A stretch of DNA of 64,000 bases from WHSW01 sp963821025 (lineage in GTDB: Bacteria; Actinomycetota; Thermoleophilia; Solirubrobacterales; 70-9). This document shows positions 43,695 to 50,868 of this stretch, in pieces. The notes below the pieces were generated by a model. That model was not told where the DNA came from. It saw only the letters and a program-made list of their open reading frames with translations, and did not search any database. The stretch's first letter is position 1; every line of letters begins with the position of its first letter. The translations under genes were made by a program, and so were the position numbers. The stretch covers positions 868,001-932,000 of the forward strand of contig CAWGCG010000004.1 in the NCBI GenBank assembly GCA_963821025.1. Reading direction: 5' to 3'.

Positions 43695-45314
43695 ATGGCA
43701 GCTCTGAGCAGACGGTTCCGGCGGAGCTCGCGGCGAGGTGGCCACGATCCCGCGCCCGCCGACCCGGAGGCGCCACGGCCGCGGGGCGTCGAGGTCTCGC
43801 CCACAAAGGCGCCGGTGGAGATCCGCCCCAACGACCCGCTGCTCGCCTACCTCCAGAGCGCCGGCGGGCCGGTGGAGATCGACACCCTGAAGCTCGACTC
43901 GCCGGCCCTCGCCGAGCTGCGGGCGGCCGGCGTGACGCTGGTCGTGCCGCTCGTCAGCCAGGGCGAGCTGATCGGGGTTCTGAACCTGGGGCCGCGGATG
44001 TCCGAGCAGGAGTACTCCTCCGACGACCGCAAACTGCTCGAGAATCTCGCGGCTCAGGCGGCGCCGGCGCTGCGGGTGGGTCAGCTCGTCCGCGAGCAGG
44101 AGGCCGAGGCAGTGACCCGGCAGCGCTTCGAGCAGGAGCTCGAGGTCGCCCGGCTGATTCAGCAGAACTTCCTGCCCAAGGAGCTTCCCGAGCTCCCGGG
44201 ATGGCAGGTGGCCGCCTACTACCAGCCGGCGCGTGAGGTGGGCGGCGACTTCTACGACGTCATTCCCCTGCCCGACGGGCGGGTGGGATTCGTCGTCGGC
44301 GACGTGACCGACAAGGGTGTGCCGGCCGCCCTGGTGATGTCCGCGACCCGCAGTGTCCTGCGGGCCTCGGCTCAGCGCCTGATCGAGCCCGGCGCGGTGC
44401 TCGAGCGGGTGAACGAGCACCTGTGCCCCGACATGCCCGAGAAGATGTTCGTCACCTGCCTCTACGGGGTGCTCGATCCCGCGAGCGGGCTGCTCCGCTT
44501 TGCGAACGCGGGCCACGACGTGCCCTATGTGAAGACCGCGGAGGGCGTTGAGGAGCTACGTGCGCGGGGCATGCCGCTGGGCCTGATGCCCGGAATGGAC
44601 TACGAGGAGAAGGAGGCGGTGCTGGCGCCCGGCGAGAGCGTCCTCCTGCACTCGGACGGGATCGTGGAGGCGCACGACCCGGACCGCGAGATGTTCGGCT
44701 TCCCGCGACTCAAGGAGACCGTGGCCGACGCACCCGGCGGTCAGCGGCTGATCGACCGCGTGCTTCGCGATCTCGCCGGCTTCACCGGCGCCGGGGCCGA
44801 GCAGGAGGACGACATCACCATGGTCACCCTCGAGCGCTCGGGAGCCTCGAACCCGTCCTCCGCCGACTCCGGCGAGACGGTTCTGGCGCAATTCGAGCTG
44901 GCGAGCGAGCCGGGAAACGAGCGCGAGGCCATACGTCGGGTCGAGCTCGCCGTCGCCGGCCTGGGGATGGAGCCGGCCCGCCTTGAGCGCCTCAAAACCG
45001 TCCTGGCCGAGGCGACGATGAACGCGATGGAGCACGGCAACGAATACCGGCCGGACGTCAAGGTCGGAATCCGCGTCGTGCACCGGGCTGACACCGTTCG
45101 TGTGCGGGTAACAGATCGCGGCGAGGCCGGCGAGCTGCCGGAGCCCGAGGCGCCCGACCTCGAGGCGAAGCTTGAGGGCCGCCAGAAGCCCCGCGGCTGG
45201 GGCCTGTTCCTGATCGAGAAGATGGTCGACGAGGCGCGGGTCGAGACCGGTGCGCAGGGGCGCACCCTCGAGCTCGTCATGCGCCTGAAGGAAGAGGACG
45301 ATGGAGATGTCTGA
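43695..45314 (+). CDS. GAF-PP2C (RsbU-type) phosphatase fused to HATPase anti-sigma-like domain
   Basis: A 539-residue partner-switching protein. Residues about 60-135 are the second half of a GAF domain (LVVPLVSQGELIGVLNLGPR). About 150-380 is the PP2C/SpoIIE phosphatase (REVGGDFYDVIPLPDGRVGF, GDVTDKGVPAALVMS, FANAGHDVPY, LLHSDGIVEA, DDITMVTL). About 395-530 is an RsbW-like GHKL ATPase (LAEATMNAMEHGN, VTDRGEAGE, GWGLFLIEKMVDEA). It would both phosphorylate and dephosphorylate STAS proteins. The ATG has an AAAGGAG site. The two STAS genes follow with overlaps. Confidence 0.88.
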   Translation: MAALSRRFRRSSRRGGHDPAPADPEAPRPRGVEVSPTKAPVEIRPNDPLLAYLQSAGGPVEIDTLKLDSPALAELRAAGVTLVVPLVSQGELIGVLNLGPRMSEQEYSSDDRKLLENLAAQAAPALRVGQLVREQEAEAVTRQRFEQELEVARLIQQNFLPKELPELPGWQVAAYYQPAREVGGDFYDVIPLPDGRVGFVVGDVTDKGVPAALVMSATRSVLRASAQRLIEPGAVLERVNEHLCPDMPEKMFVTCLYGVLDPASGLLRFANAGHDVPYVKTAEGVEELRARGMPLGLMPGMDYEEKEAVLAPGESVLLHSDGIVEAHDPDREMFGFPRLKETVADAPGGQRLIDRVLRDLAGFTGAGAEQEDDITMVTLERSGASNPSSADSGETVLAQFELASEPGNEREAIRRVELAVAGLGMEPARLERLKTVLAEATMNAMEHGNEYRPDVKVGIRVVHRADTVRVRVTDRGEAGELPEPEAPDLEAKLEGRQKPRGWGLFLIEKMVDEARVETGAQGRTLELVMRLKEEDDGDV

Positions 45315-45666
45315 GCTGGACCCGGTCGTCCGCCAGCGAGGCGAAACGGCGGTCATCGATCTGCGGGGCGAAATCGACTCCAAGGCCGAGCTGGCGCTCG
45401 ACAGCGCATACGCCGAGGCCACTCGGAACCGGACCAACTCGGTGATCCTGAACTTCGCCCGAGCCGAGTACATCAACAGCACCGGAATCGCCCTGATCGT
45501 GGGCTTGCTGGGTCAGGCCAGGGCTCAGGGAGTGAAGGTCGCCGCTTGCGGGCTGTCGGACCACTATCGGGAGATCTTCGAGATCACGCGGCTGGCCGAC
45601 TTCATGACGATCACCGACACGGAAGACGGCGCCGTGAGCGCTGCGGATGGGAGAGGCGATGCCTGA
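45301..45666 (+). CDS. STAS-domain anti-anti-sigma factor, first copy
   Basis: A 121-residue SpoIIAA/RsbV-like protein: VVRQRGETAVIDLRGEID, SVILNFARAEYINSTGIALIVGLL, ACGLSDHYREIFEITRL. The phosphorylatable serine is in YINSTG. The start overlaps the end of the phosphatase gene by 14 bases; an in-frame ATG two codons later is equally possible. It is the likely substrate of the upstream HATPase and PP2C domains. Confidence 0.88.
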   Translation: MEMSELDPVVRQRGETAVIDLRGEIDSKAELALDSAYAEATRNRTNSVILNFARAEYINSTGIALIVGLLGQARAQGVKVAACGLSDHYREIFEITRLADFMTITDTEDGAVSAADGRGDA

Positions 45667-46030
45667 GGCAGCGACAAGCTTCGACGTGCGCGAGGTCTCC
45701 GAGGCGACGCGGGTGATCGATATCAAGGGCGACATCACCGCCCAGAGCGAGGACGTGCTCATGGATGCATACGGCCGCGCGAACGGCGATCGGGTGCGAG
45801 CCGTCGTCCTCAACTTCAGCGATCTCGACTACATGAACAGCGGTGGCATCGGCCTGCTGGTCACGGTGCTGGTGCGGGCCCAGCGCCGGGGCCAACGCGT
45901 ACTCGCCTACGGGCTGTCGGACCATTACCGGCAGATCTTCGAGCTCACCCGGCTCGACGAAGCGGTCGGCATCCACGACACCGAAGACGAAGCTCTGGCT
46001 GCGGCCGGCGATTCAAAGGGGAAACCATGA
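45659..46030 (+). CDS. STAS-domain anti-anti-sigma factor, second copy
   Basis: A 123-residue paralogue of the preceding protein: EATRVIDIKGDITAQSED, AVVLNFSDLDYMNSGGIGLLV and AYGLSDHYRQIFELTRLDEAVGIHDTEDEAL. The serine is in YMNSGG. It overlaps the first STAS gene by eight bases, behind a GGGAGAGG site. The two copies share the SDHYR-IFE-TRL region closely but differ in the N-terminal strand, suggesting they answer different partners. Confidence 0.88.
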   Translation: MPEAATSFDVREVSEATRVIDIKGDITAQSEDVLMDAYGRANGDRVRAVVLNFSDLDYMNSGGIGLLVTVLVRAQRRGQRVLAYGLSDHYRQIFELTRLDEAVGIHDTEDEALAAAGDSKGKP

Positions 46031-46800
46031 GCGATACACCACAAGAGGTCACGACCGAGGAGCGAGCTACCGCGCGCGACGCGACGAGCTGGGCGAAGTC
46101 GGTCTCCCACTTGAACGTCTCCGCGGTCCCCGAGGGCGCAGTCAACATCAACGTCGAGGGTCGGCGCCTGACCTCGCCGATCCAGGGCTTCGGCAAGATG
46201 TGGCAGAAGACCTATCAGGTGCGCATCCCGTCCGACCGAGTCTCGAACACCGCTCTGATCGCGACCTGGAGGCAGCGGTTCCCGGACTTCTGGCCGGAGG
46301 GCAACCGCTTCTACGGGCCGCTCACCGGAATTGAGCCCGGCGACGTGGCGCTGCTCGACATGACCCTGCCCGGGAGGATGAAGCTGTCCACCGGCGTCAT
46401 GGTGCTGTTCGCCGACGAGGAATCATTCACCTTGATGACCCCGGAAGGCCACATGTTCGCCGGATGGATCACGTTCAGCGCGACCGAGGTCGAGGGCCAG
46501 ACCGTCGCCCAGGCCCAGGTGCTGATGCGCGCGAGCGATCCGATCTTTGAGCTCGGGCTCACGCTCGGCGGTCACAAGCAGGAGGACCGCTTCTGGAGCC
46601 AGACTCTGACGGCGCTCGCCGCCCACTTCGACCACGAAGCCGAGGTCGACACAAAGGTGGTCTGCGTCGACCGGAAGCGGCAGTGGTCCAAGTGGAGGAA
46701 CGTGTGGCAAAGCTCCGCCATCCGCTCCACGCTATACACGCTCGGGACCCCCGGACGGGCCGTCAAGCACGTGCTCAAGCGCGATCGCCCGGTTGACTGA
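46027..46800 (+). CDS. Conserved protein of unknown function in the partner-switching operon
   Basis: A 257-residue protein without signal peptide. Notable segments are SPIQGFGKMWQKTYQVRI, WPEGNRFYGPLTGIEPGDVALLDMTLPG-like stretches (core FYGPLTGIEPGD), GVMVLFADEESFTLMTPEGHMF and FDHEAEVDTKVVCVDRKRQW. It may adopt a START/SRPBCC or DUF1990-like fold that binds a lipid, but I do not recognise it firmly. The ATG overlaps the second STAS stop and its own stop overlaps the oxidoreductase start, so it belongs to that operon. Confidence 0.7.
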   Translation: MSDTPQEVTTEERATARDATSWAKSVSHLNVSAVPEGAVNINVEGRRLTSPIQGFGKMWQKTYQVRIPSDRVSNTALIATWRQRFPDFWPEGNRFYGPLTGIEPGDVALLDMTLPGRMKLSTGVMVLFADEESFTLMTPEGHMFAGWITFSATEVEGQTVAQAQVLMRASDPIFELGLTLGGHKQEDRFWSQTLTALAAHFDHEAEVDTKVVCVDRKRQWSKWRNVWQSSAIRSTLYTLGTPGRAVKHVLKRDRPVD

Positions 46801-48265
46801 ACTCGACAACGAGGCTGTCGTCGTCGGCGCCGGCCCCAACGGGCTCGCGGCCGCGATCGCCCTGGCTGAGGCCGGTCGCGAGGTGATACTGATCGAGGGC
46901 GCCGAGACAGTCGGCGGTGGGGCGCGATCGGAGGAGCTCACCCTGCCGGGCTTCGTTCACGACACGTGCTCGACCGTCCACGCCCTGGCGCTCCTCTCGC
47001 CGTTCCTGCGTCGGCTGCCCCTGGCCCGCCACGGCTTGGAGCTCGTGCACCCCGAAGCTCCGCTCGCCCATCCCCTCGACCGGGGGTCGGCCGTGATCAT
47101 GGAGCGCTCGGTCGGGGAGACGGCAAGCTCGCTTGGACCGGACGGGCGTGCATACCGCCGACTCTTCGAGCCGCTGGTGCGGAACGCCGAGCCGTTGGCC
47201 GAGGACCTTCTCGGCCCCCTGCGCCCGCCGCGCCATCCTCTCCTGATCGGTCGCTTCGGCCGCAGCGGCATCCGCTCGGCCGTGGGGCTTGCCCGTTCGC
47301 GCTTCGAAGGGGAGCGGGCGCGGGCGCTGCTGGCAGGATGCTGCGCGCATTCGATGCTCTCCCTCCGGGCACCGGTCAGTGCCGCCTTCGGCATCGTCCT
47401 GGCGGTCGGCGCGCATGCGGTTGGCTGGCCGGTGGCCGCGGGAGGCTCGCAGCGGCTGGCCGATGCCCTGGCGGCGCACCTGCGCTCGGTTGGCGGGCGG
47501 ATCGAGACCGGGCGCTTGATCGAATCGTTCGCCGAGCTGCCCGCCGTCGGGGCGACGCTCCTCGACGTGACCCCGCGCCAACTCCTGCGCATCGCGGGGC
47601 CCTCGCTGCCGCAGCCATATCGACGGCGTCTGGCTCGCTACCGCTACGGGCCCGGCGTGTTCAAGCTCGACTGGGCGCTCGACGGGCCGATCCCATGGGC
47701 CGCACCCGAGGTTGCCCGGGCCGGAACGGTGCACCTCGGCGGCAAGCTTGAGGAGATCGCTACGTCGGAGGACGCCGTCTGCGGCGGCGACCATCCCGAG
47801 CGGCCCTTCGTCCTGCTCGTGCAGGCGAGCCTCTTCGATAGCGCCCGGGCGCCGGCCGGTAGGCACACGGCCTGGGCCTACTGCCACGTCCCCAGCGGCT
47901 CCACCCGTGACATGACGGCGGCGGTCGAGGCCCAGGTGGAGCGCTTCGCGCCCGGCTTCGTTGAGAGAATCCTGGAACGCTCGGTGATGGGCCCCGCTGA
48001 GGTCGAGCGGCGAAACCCCAACTACGTCGGCGGTGACATCAACGGCGGCGTGCAGGACGTGCGTCAACTCTTCGCCCGGCCGGTGGCGGGGGCGGTCCCC
48101 TACTCGACGCCGGTGCCGGGACTGTTCATCTGCTCGTCCTCCACGCCCCCAGGAGGTGGGGTCCATGGGATGTGCGGCTACTGGGCGGCACGGTCGGCGC
48201 TGCGCGGCACCGGCTCCGCATCGGATCGCCGACAGTGCGCGCACTCGTCACTCACCCTGACCTAA
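46793..48265 (+). CDS. FAD-dependent oxidoreductase, phytoene desaturase/PDH-like
   Basis: A 490-residue flavoprotein of the CrtI/NAD(P)-FAD amine-oxidase-like family. The dinucleotide-binding motif VVVGAGPNGLAAAIALAEAG is at residues 9-28, then GGGARSEELTLPGFVHDTCS. The C-terminal region has VPGLFICSSSTPPGGGVHGMCGYWAA, where CrtI-like enzymes contact FAD. No carotenoid synthase is nearby, so a carotenoid role is not supported; oxidation of a lipid or isoprenoid is possible. It starts with TTG overlapping the upstream stop codon by eight bases. Confidence 0.87.
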   Translation: MTELDNEAVVVGAGPNGLAAAIALAEAGREVILIEGAETVGGGARSEELTLPGFVHDTCSTVHALALLSPFLRRLPLARHGLELVHPEAPLAHPLDRGSAVIMERSVGETASSLGPDGRAYRRLFEPLVRNAEPLAEDLLGPLRPPRHPLLIGRFGRSGIRSAVGLARSRFEGERARALLAGCCAHSMLSLRAPVSAAFGIVLAVGAHAVGWPVAAGGSQRLADALAAHLRSVGGRIETGRLIESFAELPAVGATLLDVTPRQLLRIAGPSLPQPYRRRLARYRYGPGVFKLDWALDGPIPWAAPEVARAGTVHLGGKLEEIATSEDAVCGGDHPERPFVLLVQASLFDSARAPAGRHTAWAYCHVPSGSTRDMTAAVEAQVERFAPGFVERILERSVMGPAEVERRNPNYVGGDINGGVQDVRQLFARPVAGAVPYSTPVPGLFICSSSTPPGGGVHGMCGYWAARSALRGTGSASDRRQCAHSSLTLT

Positions 48266-48540
48266 TCTGCGGCAGCCAGGGATTGTTCGCTTGCGTCCGA
48301 GCGCGGCCACGTCACGGTTGAGTACGTCGGCGTGAACCTGCTCCGGGTGGCTGCCAGGACGTCGACGAGCACTCCGATCCGTCGGTGCAGGAAGTAGAGC
48401 TTCTCTCGCTGGCCGAGCTGGCGCCGCGCGTGCCCTGGCTACAGCGCCAGTGACTGCTGGCCTCGTGCGCGAGCGGTCCTCCAATCCTCGGAAGAAGTCA
48501 GGCGTCGCTGACTCTGTTTTCGGCGCACGGTAGGCGCCAT
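48262..48540 (-). pseudogene. Small interrupted reading frame, remnant of unknown gene
   Basis: A 92-codon frame from an ATG contains one internal TAG (48439-48441) and otherwise reads as coding-like: DWRTARARGQQSLAL, stop, PGHARRQLGQREKLYFLHRR, IGVLVDVLAATRS. I do not recognise the family. It overlaps the end of the oxidoreductase on the other strand. The internal stop suggests decay; chance is also possible. Confidence 0.3.
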
Positions 48541-48637
48541 TTCGTGGCGACGTTGTCCGGAGAAAGGACGGACGGTGGCGAGACGGCTCGCTCCAGACGT
48601 AATGGGGCGGACCGTTTATCGCTTGGTCAAGCCGATC

Positions 48638-48688
48638 AAGCCATGGGCGCGGCTGGTTTCGAACCACCGACCTCTCGCGTGTGAAGCG
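48638..48688 (-). repeat. Partial copy of tRNA-Val (3' part plus flank)
   Basis: Fifty of 51 bases match the intact tRNA-Val and its 3' flank, 565 bp away in the same orientation. It covers the anticodon loop to the discriminator base plus six flanking bases. The one difference (48667) breaks a T-stem pair. The 5' half is replaced by a hairpin, AAGCGGCT/AGCCGCTT, with a UCCG loop on the minus strand. It may be an attachment-site-like duplication or a decayed second tRNA. Confidence 0.8.
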
Positions 48689-48766
48689 GCTCGGAAGCCG
48701 CTTGTCCATGCGGTCCGTGCCTGAGGGAGGCGGTTTCGGTGTCGCTGGAGTCGCTCGGTTGGCTCG

Positions 48767-48798
48767 GTTTGGGCAAACGAGCGGTCGTTTGCCCAAAC
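48767..48798. promoter_or_regulatory. Tandem palindromes GTTTGSSCAAAC, operator-like
   Basis: GTTTGGGCAAAC and GTTTGCCCAAAC are each 10/12 symmetric apart from the GG or CC centre, lie 20 bp apart centre to centre, and together form a perfect 13-bp inverted repeat with a 6-nt spacer. No U run follows on either strand, so an operator bound by a cooperative dimer is more likely than a terminator. The nearest gene on the minus strand (upstream) is the 48-codon membrane peptide. Confidence 0.6.
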
Positions 48799-48846
48799 GG
48801 AAAGTGCCGCTTATCGTCCAAAAGCGGCAGGTTTCAGCGCGTCGGA

Positions 48847-48993
48847 TCAGCGGGCGTTAGCTGAGTCGAACCGCTGACGAACCCAGATCGCCAGAAGCGG
48901 GACGATCACCAATCCGCCAAGCGGGTGCCCGGTCGCGAGCAGCCAAACCATGATCGCGACCGCAGCGAGTGTGAATGCGAGCCGAAGCGCCAC
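48847..48993 (-). CDS. Possible 48-residue membrane peptide
   Basis: A GTG-started frame too short for usual gene finding encodes VALRLAFTLAAVAIMVWLLA, TGHPLGGLVIVPLLAIWV and a basic-then-polar end RQRFDSANAR. That is two hydrophobic segments joined by a Gly-Pro turn, with codon use like neighbouring genes. No clear ribosome-binding site precedes it (GGGTAAAG lies 14 bp upstream). It sits between the partial tRNA copy and the intact tRNA. Function unknown. Confidence 0.45.
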   Translation of the reverse strand: MALRLAFTLAAVAIMVWLLATGHPLGGLVIVPLLAIWVRQRFDSANAR

Positions 48994-49208
48994 GTACGAA
49001 CTTTACCCGCGGCATCGCGCGAAGTGTCGCTTTCCATGCAACGCATCGCCTGTCGCAGAGCCGTCTCCGCGAGGCGATGCATGATTGGTTCGGCCCGGCC
49101 CTCGACCAGTTCCCGCATCCGACGGCGGATCCTCGCCACGCGAGTCTTCCCAACGCGCGGCGGGTCGAGGAGCCGGGTGATTCGGCCAATTCCTCTTTGT
49201 CTAAGCCA

Positions 49209-49280
49209 TGGGCGCGGCTGGTTTCGAACCAGCGACCTCTCGCGTGTGAAGCGAGCGCTCTCCCACTGAGCTACGCGCCC
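49209..49280 (-). tRNA. tRNA-Val (anticodon CAC)
   Basis: The 72-nt sequence folds fully: acceptor GGGCGCG/CGCGCCC with discriminator A, D-arm GCTC/GAGC with AGTGGGA loop, anticodon stem CTCGC/GCGAG with loop TTCACAC (anticodon CAC), variable AGGTC, and T-arm GCTGG/CCAGC with loop TTCGAAA. CCA is not encoded. A partial copy lies downstream and a degenerate copy lies 4.5 kb away on the other strand. Confidence 0.97.
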
Positions 49281-49359
49281 TCGGCGGACGATTCTAAAGC
49301 GGCTTCTCGAGCCTCGGGCGCGGCGTGACGAAGGCGAAGCTCGGCGGCGGCGCGCCGGG

Positions 49360-50796
49360 TCAACCGCGCGCGCTTCCCGAGCGAGCCGGTGTGATGTTGT
49401 CGTTTAGGTTGAAGAAGTTGTCCGGGTCGTAAGCCTTCTTGACCTCGGCCAGCCTCTGGAGGTTGCGACCGAACGCGCTGTCGACACCGGCGCTCGGCGC
49501 CTCGTCGGCCCGGCCGGTGAAGTTGAGGTACACGCTGCCGGTCCCGAACTCCTCGAGCTGGGCGAACGTTGAGCGCACCCATTCGATGTTGGCGCCGTCG
49601 TCGGCCTCATCGGTCCACTGGCCGTCGATCGAGATCATGTAGGGCGCCGAGCGCTCGGCGAAGGCGCTGTCCTCGGGTCCGATGTCGCCGATTGCCCCAC
49701 CCATGTGGAACGTGTTGACGAGCGTGGGCGGCGCCGGCCGGTTTTGTGCGCGTGCGGCGACCACGTCGATCGCCTCGTCGTCGAGGTCCTTCAGGTAGAG
49801 CGCCTTCCAGTAGGCGCGCAGCTGGTTGCGTGGGAACAGCGCGTCGAAGCCGCTCTGCACGCCCACGAACGGCGTCGGGCCAGACATGTCGAAGAGGACG
49901 GTGCCCAGCTCCCGCAAGGGCTGCATCACCCGCATGCCCTCATCGACGTCACCGGCGTAGACGCCACCGACGATCGCGACCGCCCGGTCGTGGACGGCCT
50001 CGGGCATCTCGGGGTTGGCGGGGAACGTGACCGTGACGCAGACGGAGGTCACCTCGTTGGGGACCTGCTCGACGTAGTCGCGCCACTTGCGCAGCACGTC
50101 GGGGACCTCCTCGATCGGGTACATCACCGCCGCGAACGCCACCTCTGGACCGAGCTCCTGCAACCGGAACGTGAACGACGTGACGATCCCGAAGTTGCCG
50201 CCGCCACCGCGGATCGCCCAAAAGAGGTCCGGGTTCGAGTCCGCGGATGCGGTGCGCACCTCGCCGTCCGCGCATACGACCTGGGCCTCGACGAGGCTGT
50301 CGCATGCGAGCCCGTACTTACGTCGCAGCCAGCCATAGCCTCCGCCGAGGGTCAGTCCGGCTACCCCCGTGTCTGAGACCACCCCGCTCGGCGCGACGAG
50401 GCCGAATCGCTGCGTCTCGCGGTCGACATCGCCCAGAACCGCGCCGCCCTGGACGTGGACGAGCCGGCGCTCGGTGTCGACCTGGACGCCGTTCATCTCG
50501 CCGAGGTCGATCAACAGGCCGTCGTCGATCGTCGACAGGCCGGCGATCGAGTGCCCGCCGCCACGCACCGCAACCGGCAGGCCCCGGTCGCGTGCGACGT
50601 TGACGGCATCGACCACGTCGGCCGTGCCGACGCAGCCGACGACGACCGAAGGGCGGCCCTGATGCATCGCGTTAAAGGCGGGACGAATGTCGTCATAGCC
50701 GGGGTCGGTCGACGTGAGTACGCGTCCCCGAATCCCTGCGTTCAGCTCGTCCAGCGCGTCGTCGATCAGCGCCGCCTCGTCGATCGTAGTCATCAT
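49360..50796 (-). CDS. FAD-linked oxidase (berberine-bridge-enzyme-like)
   Basis: A 478-residue flavoprotein of the PCMH/BBE type. The FAD-binding loop has VRGGGHSIAG, whose His is the usual covalent attachment site, followed by VSDTGVAGLTLGGGYGWL. The usual second-linkage cysteine is not where expected, so only a single FAD bond is likely. The BBE C-terminus YDPDNFFNLNDNI is present. It has no signal peptide. Members oxidise alcohols, sugars or alkaloid-like compounds. A GGAGG site precedes the double ATG. It is divergent from a large LuxR regulator, with about 70 bp between them. Confidence 0.9.
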   Translation of the reverse strand: MMTTIDEAALIDDALDELNAGIRGRVLTSTDPGYDDIRPAFNAMHQGRPSVVVGCVGTADVVDAVNVARDRGLPVAVRGGGHSIAGLSTIDDGLLIDLGEMNGVQVDTERRLVHVQGGAVLGDVDRETQRFGLVAPSGVVSDTGVAGLTLGGGYGWLRRKYGLACDSLVEAQVVCADGEVRTASADSNPDLFWAIRGGGGNFGIVTSFTFRLQELGPEVAFAAVMYPIEEVPDVLRKWRDYVEQVPNEVTSVCVTVTFPANPEMPEAVHDRAVAIVGGVYAGDVDEGMRVMQPLRELGTVLFDMSGPTPFVGVQSGFDALFPRNQLRAYWKALYLKDLDDEAIDVVAARAQNRPAPPTLVNTFHMGGAIGDIGPEDSAFAERSAPYMISIDGQWTDEADDGANIEWVRSTFAQLEEFGTGSVYLNFTGRADEAPSAGVDSAFGRNLQRLAEVKKAYDPDNFFNLNDNITPARSGSARG

Positions 50797-50868
50797 TGGT
50801 CCTCCTGGATTTGACTGGTGGGTCACGATCGTGGCGATGGGTGGCCGATTCGGCATCGAGGACCGACC

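Noticed and set aside
46775..48244. A 489-codon minus-strand frame over the CrtI-like gene
   Set aside because: Antisense shadow; the plus-strand frame has the FAD-binding motif and start overlap.
48684..48703. Hairpin AAGCGGCT/AGCCGCTT as an independent terminator
   Set aside because: It overlaps the edge of the partial tRNA copy, no U run follows, and its position is better explained by the tRNA rearrangement.
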